A stretch of 64,000 nucleotides of DNA from assembly GCA_015655545.1 (NCBI GenBank), contig JAATET010000105.1, positions 1 to 64,000 on the forward strand, read 5' to 3'. This DNA comes from Chthoniobacterales bacterium. Its GTDB lineage: Bacteria > Verrucomicrobiota > Verrucomicrobiia > Chthoniobacterales > JAATET01. A program made the position numbers and the translations under genes. This document shows, in pieces, positions 28,901 to 38,076 of the stretch (positions are counted from its first letter, which is position 1; every line of letters begins with the position of its first letter). The notes beneath the pieces were generated by a model. That model was not told where the DNA came from. It saw nothing but the letters and a program-made list of their open reading frames with translations, and searched no databases.

Positions 28901-30520
28901 TCGGTCGAGGGCGTGACGCTCATTTCCCCGCCGCCGCACCACGATATTTACTCGATCGAGGATCTGGCGCAGTTGATTTACGACCTCAAGCAGGTCAATC
29001 CGCGCGCGCGCATTTGCGTGAAGCTCGTGTCCGAAGCCGGCGTCGGCACGATCGCCGCGGGCGTGGCGAAGGCGCATGCGGATATCATTCTGGTGAGCGG
29101 GCATGATGGCGGCACGGGCGCTTCGCCGCTCAGTTCGATCAAGAATGCGGGCGGCCCCTGGGAGCTCGGCGTTGCCGAAACCCACCAGGTGCTCATGCTG
29201 AATAACATGCGCAACCGCGTGACGCTGCGCACCGACGGCGGCATGAAAACCGGCGAAGATATTATCTATGCGACCCTGCTGGGCGCGGAAGAATACAACT
29301 TCGGCACCGCGGCAATGATCGCGATGGGCTGCGTCTACGTGCGCCAGTGCCATTTGAACAACTGTCCGGTGGGCGTCGCCACGCTCGACGATAAATACCG
29401 CGCGAAGTTCAAGGGCAAACCCGAGAACGTCGTGAACTTTTTCAACGGCGTCGCCGGCGAAGTGCGTGAAATCATGGCCCGTCTCGGCTTCCGCACGATC
29501 GATGAAATGATCGGTCATGTGGAATGCCTGCGCCAGCGGCACGTGCCGGATCACCCGAAGGCGAATACCTTGAACCTGTCCCGGCTGATCGTGGACGTTG
29601 CGAAGGACGATCCGACGATCGTTCGCCATGCCACGCGCGACCACAATGACGGCCCCGAAGATCAGACGCTCGACGAGATCGTTTTGCAGGACGCGAAGGA
29701 GGCCATCACCGACAAACAGCCGATCAGTCTTGAGTACAAGGTGCGCAACACGAACCGCTCGATCGGGACGCAGGTTTCCGGAGAAATCGGCTACCAGCAT
29801 GGCGAAGCGGGTCTTCCCGAAGCCACCGTCGACCTCAAGCTCGAAGGCAGCGCGGGCCAGAGCTTCGGTGCGTTTCTCTCGCCCGGCGTGCGGCTCATCC
29901 TTGCGGGCGAGGCGAACGATTACGTCGGCAAGGTCATGAGCGGCGGCGAGATCATCATCAAGCCGCGACCGGGAGCGAATTTCGAGGGGCACAAAAACAG
30001 CATCCTCGGCAATACCGTGATGTATGGCGCGACCGGGGGGCAGCTGTTTGCCAATGGCCGGGCGGGCGAGCGCTTCTGCGTGCGTAACTCCGGCGGCACG
30101 GCGGTCGTCGAAGGCATCGGCGACCACGGCTGCGAATACATGACCGGGGGCACGATCGTGGTTCTCGGACCAACCGGAAAAAATTTCGGAGCGGGCATGA
30201 CGGGTGGCGTCGCCTACGTTCTCGATCTCGAAAATGAATTTGCGGACAAGCTCAACACGCAGCTCGTCGCCATCGAGCGGCTTGGCGCGGATGACGATAT
30301 CGTCGCGCTGCAGGGACTCATCTACAAGCACCTCGAAGTGACGGAGAGCACGCAGTCGAAGGAAATCCTCGGCGATTGGGAAAGCTACAAAACCAAGTTT
30401 TGGAAAGTTCTTCCGAAAGTGCCGGCCGCGCCTCCAATTCCAAAGCCCGGTCCAAGCGGCAGCGGCCCGGCCGAGGAATCCAAGCAGACGATCAACGAGA
30501 ACGTCACCGCGTCGCGTTAA
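25919..30520 (+). CDS. gltB: Glutamate synthase large subunit
   Basis: 1533 aa; EHDACGVGFVAQ N-terminal Cys, GEINTVRGN, FMN domain GGKSNSGEGGEDP, Fe-S CHLNNCPVGVAT. Confidence 0.97.
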   Translation: MSMNQAFPTDTRSLYSPEHEHDACGVGFVAQVSGKRSNRILKIGLRSICSLMHRGALDADAKTGDGAGVMTQIPYKVFTPEVARLGHQLFQESDLAVGVMFLPFDHAYAQAKAKAITAEVLEKRELFLFGWREVPINLRVLGEKAQTTLPRIEHVLIGRPWGMADDDYERRLFLARNEIEDAVAGAGIKNFYIPSFSHRTIVYKGLLVSSSLEKFYPDLTNPDFETAMCVYHQRYSTNTFPTWPLAQPCRMMAHNGEINTVRGNRNWTKAREAELQADFWGKDIELLKPIIQSGGSDSASLDNVLEVMAMSGRGPLHAMTVLVPPAWRSDKKMSPELRAYYEYHQCICEPWDGPAALVFTDGLTIGACLDRNGLRPARYKLTNDGILTLGSEVGVAGLPPASVIEKGRLAPGEMIAVDTVAGKLLRDREIKQSLAEHKPYGEWLQKYLVKFPLAKPEEIKMPAGDVDILTLTQRQIAFGFSSEEVDMVLKPMLKTGAEAVGSMGDDTPIAVLSLKPRLLYTYFKQLFAQVTNPPIDPIREKLVMSLHTVLGWRRNLLSETPEHAEQVVVETPILLDQELERLKALPAPHAAATVSTLWPASEGAAGLEKALARIKAEAEAAIDGGARILILSDRGVDHANVPVPAMLAMGGVHHHLTNVGKRMRASVIVESGEARDVHQIACLVGYGASCVNPYLAYETIREIVEKGAAGEVDFSAAVTNYRSALENGLLKIMSKMGISIVSSYRGAQIFEALGISSKVIDDCFTGTCSQIEGVGYTEIATESLARHSMAYGGAVPVEAGKLEDPGYYRIRRGGEVHAVTPPVIQNFHTYVGIKGAEKAGKLEDYQKYVDAVKATRPNALRHLLEFIPLASGPVPIEEVETIEEIRRRFTTAGMSLGALSPEAHETLAIAMNHIGGKSNSGEGGEDPARFKRRENGDWANSAIKQIASGRFGVSAAYLASAKEIEIKMAQGAKPGEGGQLPGQKVSAYIAKLRHSVEGVTLISPPPHHDIYSIEDLAQLIYDLKQVNPRARICVKLVSEAGVGTIAAGVAKAHADIILVSGHDGGTGASPLSSIKNAGGPWELGVAETHQVLMLNNMRNRVTLRTDGGMKTGEDIIYATLLGAEEYNFGTAAMIAMGCVYVRQCHLNNCPVGVATLDDKYRAKFKGKPENVVNFFNGVAGEVREIMARLGFRTIDEMIGHVECLRQRHVPDHPKANTLNLSRLIVDVAKDDPTIVRHATRDHNDGPEDQTLDEIVLQDAKEAITDKQPISLEYKVRNTNRSIGTQVSGEIGYQHGEAGLPEATVDLKLEGSAGQSFGAFLSPGVRLILAGEANDYVGKVMSGGEIIIKPRPGANFEGHKNSILGNTVMYGATGGQLFANGRAGERFCVRNSGGTAVVEGIGDHGCEYMTGGTIVVLGPTGKNFGAGMTGGVAYVLDLENEFADKLNTQLVAIERLGADDDIVALQGLIYKHLEVTESTQSKEILGDWESYKTKFWKVLPKVPAAPPIPKPGPSGSGPAEESKQTINENVTASR

Positions 30521-30522
30521 TT

Positions 30523-30601
30523 TGTCTTCCACTTCCGCTTCCTCTTAATCTTCCTCTCATTAGAGCTGGAGGAAGAGGAAGCGGATGATTAAGAGGAAGG
30601 G
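30523..30601. repeat. CTTCC/GGAAG-rich hairpin repeat between gltB and radC
   Basis: cttccacttccgcttcctcttaatcttcctc ... gaggaagaggaagcggatgattaagaggaagg; same composition as the 15158-15223 repeat. Confidence 0.75.
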
Positions 30602-30606
30602 GATTC

Positions 30607-31305
30607 ATGCGAGCGCCGAGGATTCGTGAAATTCCGGAGTCCGACCGTCCCCGGGAGAAGCTTACGGCGCGCGGCGCCGGCAGTCTTACCGACGCGGAAC
30701 TGATCGCGATTTTTCTGCGCACCGGCACGCGTGACCGGAGCGCCATCGAGGTCGCGCACGAGGTGCTCGGGGCGCGCGGCGGGCTGCACGCGCTTTCGCG
30801 GGCGAGCGTGCGGGAATTGATCAATGCGGCCAAGGGCATCGGCCCGGCAAAAGCCGCGGAGCTCGCCGCGGTCTTCGAAGTCGGCAAGCGACTCGCCCGC
30901 GGGCCGGGGAAACGAACGAAGCTCAATACGCCGCAGGCGGTTTACGATTTGCTCGCGCCCGAGATGTGGGCGCTCGATCGCGAACGCCTCTACGCATTGC
31001 TGCTCGATACCAAGCATCAACTCATCTGGATGGAGATCGTTTCGGTCGGCTCGCTCAACGAGAGCATCGCGCACCCGCGTGAGATACTGCGTCCGGCCTT
31101 GATCCATTCGGCCTACGGCTTCATCCTCGCGCACAACCATCCCTCGGGCGATCCGATCGCGAGCGGGGCGGACCGCCGGCTGACGCGACGAATCAACGAG
31201 GCTGCCGAGCTGCTCCGCATCAACCTGATCGATCACATTATCGTCGGGACACCGGAGGAGGGGAGACAGCCCTACTTCAGCTTTAAGGAAAACAATTTGT
31301 TGTGA
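30607..31305 (+). CDS. radC: RadC family protein (JAB/MPN domain)
   Basis: IRDIPESDRPREKL-like N-terminus; AHNHPSGDPIASGAD. Confidence 0.93.
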   Translation: MRAPRIREIPESDRPREKLTARGAGSLTDAELIAIFLRTGTRDRSAIEVAHEVLGARGGLHALSRASVRELINAAKGIGPAKAAELAAVFEVGKRLARGPGKRTKLNTPQAVYDLLAPEMWALDRERLYALLLDTKHQLIWMEIVSVGSLNESIAHPREILRPALIHSAYGFILAHNHPSGDPIASGADRRLTRRINEAAELLRINLIDHIIVGTPEEGRQPYFSFKENNLL

Positions 31306-32120
31306 AGATACACTCCACCGCCATCGTCGAGGACGGTGCCGTGCTCGGCCCGGATGTCGAAGTCGGCCCTTACGCGCTGATCGGTCCGGACGTGATTCTC
31401 GGAGCCGGCTGCCGCATTCTCAGCCACGCCGTAATCACCAGTCGCGTGACCATGGGAACGAAAAACGTGGTCGGCCACGGCGCGGTGATTGGAGCGCCGC
31501 CCCAGGATTTTGCGCATAACGAGTCCATGGTGAGCGAAGTGCGCATCGGCAGCGGCAACACTTTTCGCGAACACGTTACGATCCATCGCGGCACGAAGGA
31601 AGGCACCGCGACGACGGTCGGCGACGACAATCTCGTGATGGTCGGCGCCCATTTTGGCCACAACACGATCGTCGGCAACCGCGCGATCATCGCCAACAAT
31701 TGTCTCCTCGGCGGCTACGTGCAGGTCGAGGATGGTGCGGTGCTCGGCGGCGGCAGCGTATTTCACCAGCACATGCGCGTCGGACGGCTCAGCATGGTCC
31801 GCGGGGGGACGCGCTTCGGGAAGGATATCGTGCCGTTTGCCGTGGCCGACGAGGACAATATCCTCGCTGGTTTGAACTCGATCGGGCTGCGGAGGGCCGG
31901 TCTTTCGAGTGAAACCCGGCTCGAATTGAAGAGGATTTTTAAACACATCTTCCGTTCGGGTTTGAACATCAGCCATGCGCTTGCCGAGGTCGATGAATCC
32001 GGGTTGTGCGCCGAGGCCCGGGAAATGATCGCGTTTATCCGCAGTGCGAAACGCGGAGTCTGCCTGCTTCACCGCCCGCGCCGCCTGTCTTCCAGCGTGG
32101 AAGATGCGGAGGAGAACTAG
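31302..32120 (+). CDS. lpxA: Acyl-ACP--UDP-N-acetylglucosamine O-acyltransferase
   Basis: Left-handed beta-helix hexapeptides; FREHVTIHRGT, GLNSIGLRRAG. Confidence 0.94.
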   Translation: MKIHSTAIVEDGAVLGPDVEVGPYALIGPDVILGAGCRILSHAVITSRVTMGTKNVVGHGAVIGAPPQDFAHNESMVSEVRIGSGNTFREHVTIHRGTKEGTATTVGDDNLVMVGAHFGHNTIVGNRAIIANNCLLGGYVQVEDGAVLGGGSVFHQHMRVGRLSMVRGGTRFGKDIVPFAVADEDNILAGLNSIGLRRAGLSSETRLELKRIFKHIFRSGLNISHALAEVDESGLCAEAREMIAFIRSAKRGVCLLHRPRRLSSSVEDAEEN

Positions 32121-33331
32121 CGGTCGTTCGCGCGAAGTGCGGCTTCGTAAACCTGACGGATGGACACGCCATGCGTCTCCGCGCCCTGCCTGCAGGATTC
32201 GAACTCCGGCGCGGCCTGCACGAGTTCGTCGCCGAGCCATCCGAGCTTGAGGGCGATGGGCCCGTATGGCGTCTCCACGCTGGTCATCTCGCGCCGCAGT
32301 TTTATCCGCCGGCAATCGTGCATGCGCACTCCGAAGGCGCTCGTTTCGCGAAGAATCATGGCGGCGAATTCATCGGCGCGGGCGGGCACCGTGAGTACCG
32401 TGAGCTGAAATCCAGGACGTCCTTTCTTCATCTGGATCGGTGTGACGAAGACATCCAGCGCGCCGGCGGCAAGTAATCGGCCGCTGGCGGCGGCGGCGAG
32501 TTCCGGACTGAGGTCGTCGAGGTTGGTTTCAAGTTCCGTCACGATGTCGGACGTCGCGCCATTCAGGTCGGCGGCGAGGCCGAGAACCGCGCGCAGCACA
32601 TTGGGACGATGCGGTGTGTCGCGAGTGCCGGCTCCATAGCCGATCCGCTCCGCCGCCAGCGCGGGCATCAGGGCGAAGCCGCTTGAGAATTCGGCGAGCA
32701 GGGCGGCGCCGGTGGGCGTGATGAACTCGACCGGCTCATCAATTTGCCGGAGGGGAATACCGGAGAGAATTTCGAGCGTGGCCGGTGCTGGAAGGGGAAA
32801 TTTCCCATGCGCGCAGTCGATGAATCCTGTGCCTTCGGCCAGTGGCGAGGAGAGAATACACGGAGCGCCCAGTGCCTCGAGTGCGACGCAGAAGGCGACG
32901 ATATCGACGATCGAATCCACAGCGCCGACTTCGTGAAAATGGACTTCCTCCGGCGGCATGCCGTGGATCTTCCCCTCCGCGACCGCGATGCGCTGGAAGG
33001 CGGCGACGGCGCGCTGTCTCACAAAGGGCGAGAGGGCGCTGCCTTCAATCAACTGACGAATCGCGAAAAAAGTCCGCCCGTGCGTCTGTTGCCCATGGGG
33101 TTCGAGAACGTATTTGTGAGGCCGCGATTGCTGCTGGAGATGGACGTCGAATTTCGTGCCTTCGATCCCGCAGCGAATCTGCCGGGAGAACTGGACGTGG
33201 AATTCATTTTCAAGATGAAGCTTGCCGAGTTCCGTGCGCAGAAAGTCCTGATCCACGCCAAGGTCGCACAGCGCGCCGACCGCCATGTCGCCGCTGATTC
33301 CGGAAAAACAGTCGAGAAAGAGAATTCGCAT
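32117..33331 (-). CDS. larC: LarC-type nickel insertion protein
   Basis: MRILFLDCFSGISGDMAVGALCDLG; VHFHEVGAVDSIVDIV; ETNLDDLSPE. Confidence 0.93.
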   Translation of the reverse strand: MRILFLDCFSGISGDMAVGALCDLGVDQDFLRTELGKLHLENEFHVQFSRQIRCGIEGTKFDVHLQQQSRPHKYVLEPHGQQTHGRTFFAIRQLIEGSALSPFVRQRAVAAFQRIAVAEGKIHGMPPEEVHFHEVGAVDSIVDIVAFCVALEALGAPCILSSPLAEGTGFIDCAHGKFPLPAPATLEILSGIPLRQIDEPVEFITPTGAALLAEFSSGFALMPALAAERIGYGAGTRDTPHRPNVLRAVLGLAADLNGATSDIVTELETNLDDLSPELAAAASGRLLAAGALDVFVTPIQMKKGRPGFQLTVLTVPARADEFAAMILRETSAFGVRMHDCRRIKLRREMTSVETPYGPIALKLGWLGDELVQAAPEFESCRQGAETHGVSIRQVYEAALRANDR

Positions 33332-33363
33332 TCGGATGAAAGGGGCGCCTAGGCTTTGGGAAA

Positions 33364-34596
33364 ATGACATACCGTTTCCTTCTCGGCAATCTTGCCGCAG
33401 TGGTGATGCCTTTCGCTGGAGCTGTGGCGCAGATGCCTGATTTCCCGGCTTTGAACGAAGTGTTCGGCGCTCCGGTCTGGGGCGATGACAATCTGTGGAA
33501 TGATGGAGACGCATCCGTCGGCCGGCGTTTGGGATGGCCGGCCGAGTCGCGAACGAGCAGCGATTCCAGCTACCGTTTCTATGCCGGTCCCCGGGAGCGG
33601 GTGCTCGGTGCAAGACCCTTCTCGCTGGCGTTGTATGGAAGGGACGGCATGGCGAGCCAGCTCTCGATGGTCTTCGCAAACAAGGGAGATCTTGGAGAAG
33701 TAAATCCCAAGACTCATCGGGTAAGCGACGATTACAAAAAGCAAATTATCGCGGACGCCCATACGATCAGCCTCGCACTTACTCGCGTGCTGGGGCCGGC
33801 TGTTGTCGCTCAATTCGGACTGGGCGCGAAGACGCGTGAGCGCGTGGAGCGTTGGGACTGGAAAGGCCATACGATTCTACTTGCCGCCCCTCGCGGCGAA
33901 TATGTGGCGGTGCGCATCGTTCCCACGGCTGAGGCCGATGGCGGACAGACGAAGCGGCTCACGGATCTCGATTTGCAAAGGCAGCTACGGGATCGGATCG
34001 AGCGCCGGCCCGGCGGCGATGTCGTGCTCAAGGATATCCCGATGGTCGATCAAGGGCCGAAAGGCTATTGCGTTCCGGCCACCTGGGAACGGGCCATGCG
34101 TTACATGGGCATCCCCGCCGATATGTATGTGCTCGCACTGGCCGGCCAAACGGAAGCGGGCGGTGGCACCACGCTTCAGGCGATGATGGCCGGGGCCAGC
34201 GAAATGGTTTCGCGCAGCGGTCGCCGGCTGGTCTCGACTGGCGGCCGCATGACCACGAAATCCGTGGCGCGTTTCATCGACGCGGAGTTGCCGATTTTGT
34301 GGGGCGTCTTTTATGTCAGGGAGGTCGAAGAAAATATCACCAACCGCTCGATTCAGCGTCGGGGCGTGACGAACTGGAATTCCTACAAGGAAATGTTGAA
34401 GCCTTGGAGGCAGGCCGCGCGTCGCATCCACACGAGCATCGAAGACGGACATTTGCGTCTGATTACCGGCTACAATTCCGAAACAGGGGAAATCGCCATT
34501 TCGGACTCCTGGGGGCGAGGATATGCGGAGCGCTGGATCACGGAAGAAGAGGCCAATGCCATCAGCCAGGGAAGTTTGACCGTCATTGAGAGGTAG
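33364..34596 (+). CDS. Secreted C39-like (papain-fold) putative cysteine peptidase
   Basis: Signal peptide; VDQGPKGYCVPATWERAMRYMG ... GHLRLITGYNSETGEIAISDSWG. Confidence 0.7.
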   Translation: MTYRFLLGNLAAVVMPFAGAVAQMPDFPALNEVFGAPVWGDDNLWNDGDASVGRRLGWPAESRTSSDSSYRFYAGPRERVLGARPFSLALYGRDGMASQLSMVFANKGDLGEVNPKTHRVSDDYKKQIIADAHTISLALTRVLGPAVVAQFGLGAKTRERVERWDWKGHTILLAAPRGEYVAVRIVPTAEADGGQTKRLTDLDLQRQLRDRIERRPGGDVVLKDIPMVDQGPKGYCVPATWERAMRYMGIPADMYVLALAGQTEAGGGTTLQAMMAGASEMVSRSGRRLVSTGGRMTTKSVARFIDAELPILWGVFYVREVEENITNRSIQRRGVTNWNSYKEMLKPWRQAARRIHTSIEDGHLRLITGYNSETGEIAISDSWGRGYAERWITEEEANAISQGSLTVIER

Positions 34597-34680
34597 TGGC
34601 GAAAGGCCAGCCCTTCGATCATGAAAAAATTTCCGAATGCGCAGTGGATTTCGCGCGCGGTGTTGTTTAACTGACGCGCA

Positions 34681-36621
34681 ATGTCTGACTTCGGAACCGC
34701 TGACGCTATCGCCCTCTACAACGTCGATCGTTGGGGAGGCGGCTATTTTACAGTCAACGCGGGCGGCCATGTCGCCGTGCGTCCGAATACCACCGCGGAT
34801 GCCGAGATCGACATCATGGAGCTCGTCGAGGAGGCGAAGACCCGCGGGCTGGCCTTTCCGATGGTCATTCGCTTTCAGGATCTGCTGCGGCATCGCGTAG
34901 AGACGATCAACCAGGCTTTTGCCGAGGCGATCGCGGAGCTCGAATACCACGGCGTTTATCGGGGAGTCTTTCCGATCAAAGTGAACCAGCTTCGCGAAGT
35001 CGTGGAGGAAATTCTCGAAGCCGGCCGGGCGTTTCATTTCGGAATCGAGGCGGGCAGCAAGCCGGAGCTGATGGCGGCGCTCGCGATGCACGAAGACCCG
35101 GAGAGCCTCATCGTCTGCAACGGCTACAAGGACACAGAGTTCATCCGCATGGCCCTGCTCGGCCGCAAGCTCGGCAAGACGGTTATCCTGGTCGTCGAGA
35201 AACTCGAGGAGCTCTCGCACATTCTCCGCGTGTCGCAGCAGCTCGGCGTGCAGCCATTCATCGGCCTGCGCGTGCGGCTGCTCTCGAAGGGCGCCGGAAA
35301 ATGGGCGACGAGCGGCGGCGAGAATGCGAAGTTTGGCCTCTCCACGGCGGACCTCGTCGAGGCGAGCGCCATGCTGCACGCGGCGGGAATGCCGGACGCG
35401 TTCAAGCTGCTGCATTTTCACGTCGGCTCGCAGGTGCCCGACATCGGCACGATCAAGCGCGCCACGCGCGAGGCGGCGCGATTCTACGCGAAGCTTCATA
35501 AGATGGGCCATGCGCTCGGCTACCTCGACGTGGGCGGCGGGCTGGGGGTCGATTACGATGGGTCGCGCACGACGTTCGACAGCTCGACGAACTACTCGCT
35601 CGACGAATACGCGCGCGACATCGTTTACAGCATTGCGGAAATCTGCGACGCGGAGGACGTGCCGCATCCGACGATCGTGAGTGAAAGCGGCCGGGCGATT
35701 GTTGCCCACCATTCCGTGCTCGTCGTCGAGGCCTTCGGCTCCATCGAAAAGAGCAAGGGAACGAAGCCGATTGTCGCCACGCCGGAGGACGCCAAACCGG
35801 TGCACGAAATGATCGAGGTGCGCGAAAATCTCGGCAGCAAGAATCGGCTCGAGAACATGCACGACGCGCAGGAGATTCGCGAACGCGCGCAGGGAATGTT
35901 CGATCTCGGTCTGCTGGATCTGCCGGCGAAGGCAAAGGTCGAGACGATCTATTGGGAGATCGCGGTCAACATCGTCGAGATGTTTCGCGGCATGCGCTAC
36001 GTGCCGGAGGAGGTGAAGGAAATGGAGATCGCCCTCGGCGACCAATTTCTCTGCAACTTCTCGGTCTTCCAGTCGCTGCTCGACCATTGGGCGCTGGGCC
36101 AGCTCTTTCCCGTGATGCCCATTCACCGCCTTAAAGAACTGCCCGATCGCAATGCGACGCTCGTGGACATCACCTGCGACTCCGACGGAAAGGTCAGCAA
36201 GTTCATCGATCTCCAGGATGTAAAGGAAACCCTGCCGCTTCATCGCTGGAAGGCCGGCCATCCCTATTACATCGGCTTCTTTTTGGCCGGTGCTTATCAG
36301 GACATCATGGGCGATTTGCACAATCTCTTCGGACGCGTGAACGAGATGCACGTCTTCCTCGATGAGGACGAGGAGAGCGGCTACTACGTCGAGGAGGTGC
36401 TCCCGGGCAGCACCGTCGCGCAGGTTCTCTCGCTCACGCAATGGGATACGAACGAGATGGCCCGACGTGTGAAGGCGCAGATGGATGCCGCCATCAAAAG
36501 CGACCGCCTCAAGCCGAAGGAAGGCATGCGCCTGCTGGATGACTACGAGCGGGCTCTGACCGGCTACACGTATTTGAATTTCTACGATCAAACCGCCGCC
36601 TCGCGCGATCACAAATCATGA
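34681..36621 (+). CDS. speA: Biosynthetic arginine decarboxylase
   Basis: 646 aa; GVFPIKVNQLREVVEEI, FGIEAGSKPELMAAL, HFHVGSQVPDI, NFSVFQSLLDHWALGQLFP. Confidence 0.96.
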   Translation: MSDFGTADAIALYNVDRWGGGYFTVNAGGHVAVRPNTTADAEIDIMELVEEAKTRGLAFPMVIRFQDLLRHRVETINQAFAEAIAELEYHGVYRGVFPIKVNQLREVVEEILEAGRAFHFGIEAGSKPELMAALAMHEDPESLIVCNGYKDTEFIRMALLGRKLGKTVILVVEKLEELSHILRVSQQLGVQPFIGLRVRLLSKGAGKWATSGGENAKFGLSTADLVEASAMLHAAGMPDAFKLLHFHVGSQVPDIGTIKRATREAARFYAKLHKMGHALGYLDVGGGLGVDYDGSRTTFDSSTNYSLDEYARDIVYSIAEICDAEDVPHPTIVSESGRAIVAHHSVLVVEAFGSIEKSKGTKPIVATPEDAKPVHEMIEVRENLGSKNRLENMHDAQEIRERAQGMFDLGLLDLPAKAKVETIYWEIAVNIVEMFRGMRYVPEEVKEMEIALGDQFLCNFSVFQSLLDHWALGQLFPVMPIHRLKELPDRNATLVDITCDSDGKVSKFIDLQDVKETLPLHRWKAGHPYYIGFFLAGAYQDIMGDLHNLFGRVNEMHVFLDEDEESGYYVEEVLPGSTVAQVLSLTQWDTNEMARRVKAQMDAAIKSDRLKPKEGMRLLDDYERALTGYTYLNFYDQTAASRDHKS

Positions 36622-37691
36622 GCAATCGCACCTCTCTTTTTGACCGGCACGTCTCTCTCGGCGGACGGATCGTGGATTTCGCCGGATGGGAAATGCCAGT
36701 GCAATACTCCGGCATCCTCGACGAGCATCGTGCCGTGCGTGAGGCTGCCGGCGCGTTCGACATTTCGCACATGGGGGAATTTTTCGTGAGCGGTGAAGGC
36801 TCGACCGCGTGGCTGGATGGCCTGCTCACCAACCGGGTCGCGAAACTCGCCGTCGGGGAGGCGCAATATACCTTGATGCTGAACGAACGCGGCGGCGTCA
36901 TCGACGATCTGATCGTCTATCGACTCGGCGACGAGGAATACCTGCTGATCGTCAACGCGGCGAAAATCGACGAGGACGCCGCCTGGCTGGGCGCGCATCT
37001 GCGGGAGGGAATCGTGTTTGCCAACCGCAGCGACGAATTTTCCGCCATTGCGGTGCAGGGACCGATTGCCCGGGGTGTTTTTCAAACTGTCTTTGGCGAA
37101 GCTTTGCCGGTGGATCGCAATCGCGTGATCAAAGCCCAATTCGAAGGCGCGGACACATTCGTGGTGACGACCGGCTACACCGGCGAAGACGGTTTCGAAG
37201 CGGTAATTCCGATTTCCGCCGCGACGGCGCTGTGGGATGCGTTGATTGCCGCCGGCGCGAAGCCGTGCGGGCTCGGTGCGCGCGACACGTTGCGTCTGGA
37301 AATGTGCTATCCGCTCAACGGCTCGGATCTCTCGCCCGAGCGCACGCCGCTGGAGGCCGGACTCGGATTTTTCGTGGACCTCGCGAAGGACGATTTTATC
37401 GGCAAATCCGCGCTGGCGGCGCAAAAAAGCGCCGGACTCGCCACCCGCCTCACGGCGATTGCCGTGACCGAAAAATCTCCGCCGATCCGCTCCCATTACC
37501 CGGTCTGGACTCATGGCGAAGCTGTCTCCGAAACTTGCAGCGGGGCGCTCTCGCCCACCCTCGGTCATGGGATTGCGATGGCTTATTTGCCAGTCGCGAT
37601 CGCCAAAATCGGCCAGGAAGTGGAAATTGAAGTGCGCGGAAAACGCTACAAGGCTAGCGTGGTCAAAAAGCCATTCCTCAAGCGAAATTGA
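36618..37691 (+). CDS. gcvT: Glycine cleavage system aminomethyltransferase
   Basis: HVSLGGRIVDFAGWEMPVQY; GYTGEDGFE; GARDTLRLEMCYPLNG. Confidence 0.96.
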   Translation: MSNRTSLFDRHVSLGGRIVDFAGWEMPVQYSGILDEHRAVREAAGAFDISHMGEFFVSGEGSTAWLDGLLTNRVAKLAVGEAQYTLMLNERGGVIDDLIVYRLGDEEYLLIVNAAKIDEDAAWLGAHLREGIVFANRSDEFSAIAVQGPIARGVFQTVFGEALPVDRNRVIKAQFEGADTFVVTTGYTGEDGFEAVIPISAATALWDALIAAGAKPCGLGARDTLRLEMCYPLNGSDLSPERTPLEAGLGFFVDLAKDDFIGKSALAAQKSAGLATRLTAIAVTEKSPPIRSHYPVWTHGEAVSETCSGALSPTLGHGIAMAYLPVAIAKIGQEVEIEVRGKRYKASVVKKPFLKRN

Positions 37692-37695
37692 TTTT

Positions 37696-38076
37696 ATGAA
37701 CGTTCCCGACGATCTCAAATACGCCGAATCCCACGAATGGATTCGCATCGAAAACGGCATTGGCACGGTTGGCATCACCGATCACGCACAGGCCGAACTC
37801 ACCGACATCGTGTTCGTCGAGCCGCCGAAAGTCGGAGCGGTGTTTGCCGCCAAAAGTGCGGCAGCGGTCGTGGAATCCGTGAAAGCGGCGAGCGACATTT
37901 ACACGCCGGTATCCGGAGAAGTCGTCGAGACGAATCCGGCTCTCGAAAGCAATCCCGCGTTGCTGAATACCGATCCGTTCGTCGAGGGCTGGATTTTCAA
38001 GATCAAGCTGTCCGATCCCGGCGAGCTGGACACGCTCAAGACCCCCGAAGCCTACCGCGCTCAGATTTCGGAATGA
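37696..38076 (+). CDS. gcvH: Glycine cleavage system H protein
   Basis: [51 protein letters not shown]. Confidence 0.97.
   Translation: MNVPDDLKYAESHEWIRIENGIGTVGITDHAQAELTDIVFVEPPKVGAVFAAKSAAAVVESVKAASDIYTPVSGEVVETNPALESNPALLNTDPFVEGWIFKIKLSDPGELDTLKTPEAYRAQISE

Noticed and set aside
25913-30532. 946-aa and 590-aa minus-strand ORFs
   Set aside because: Antisense shadows of gltB, which is unmistakable on the plus strand.
33985-36612. 875-aa minus-strand ORF
   Set aside because: Antisense shadow over speA and the C39-like gene.
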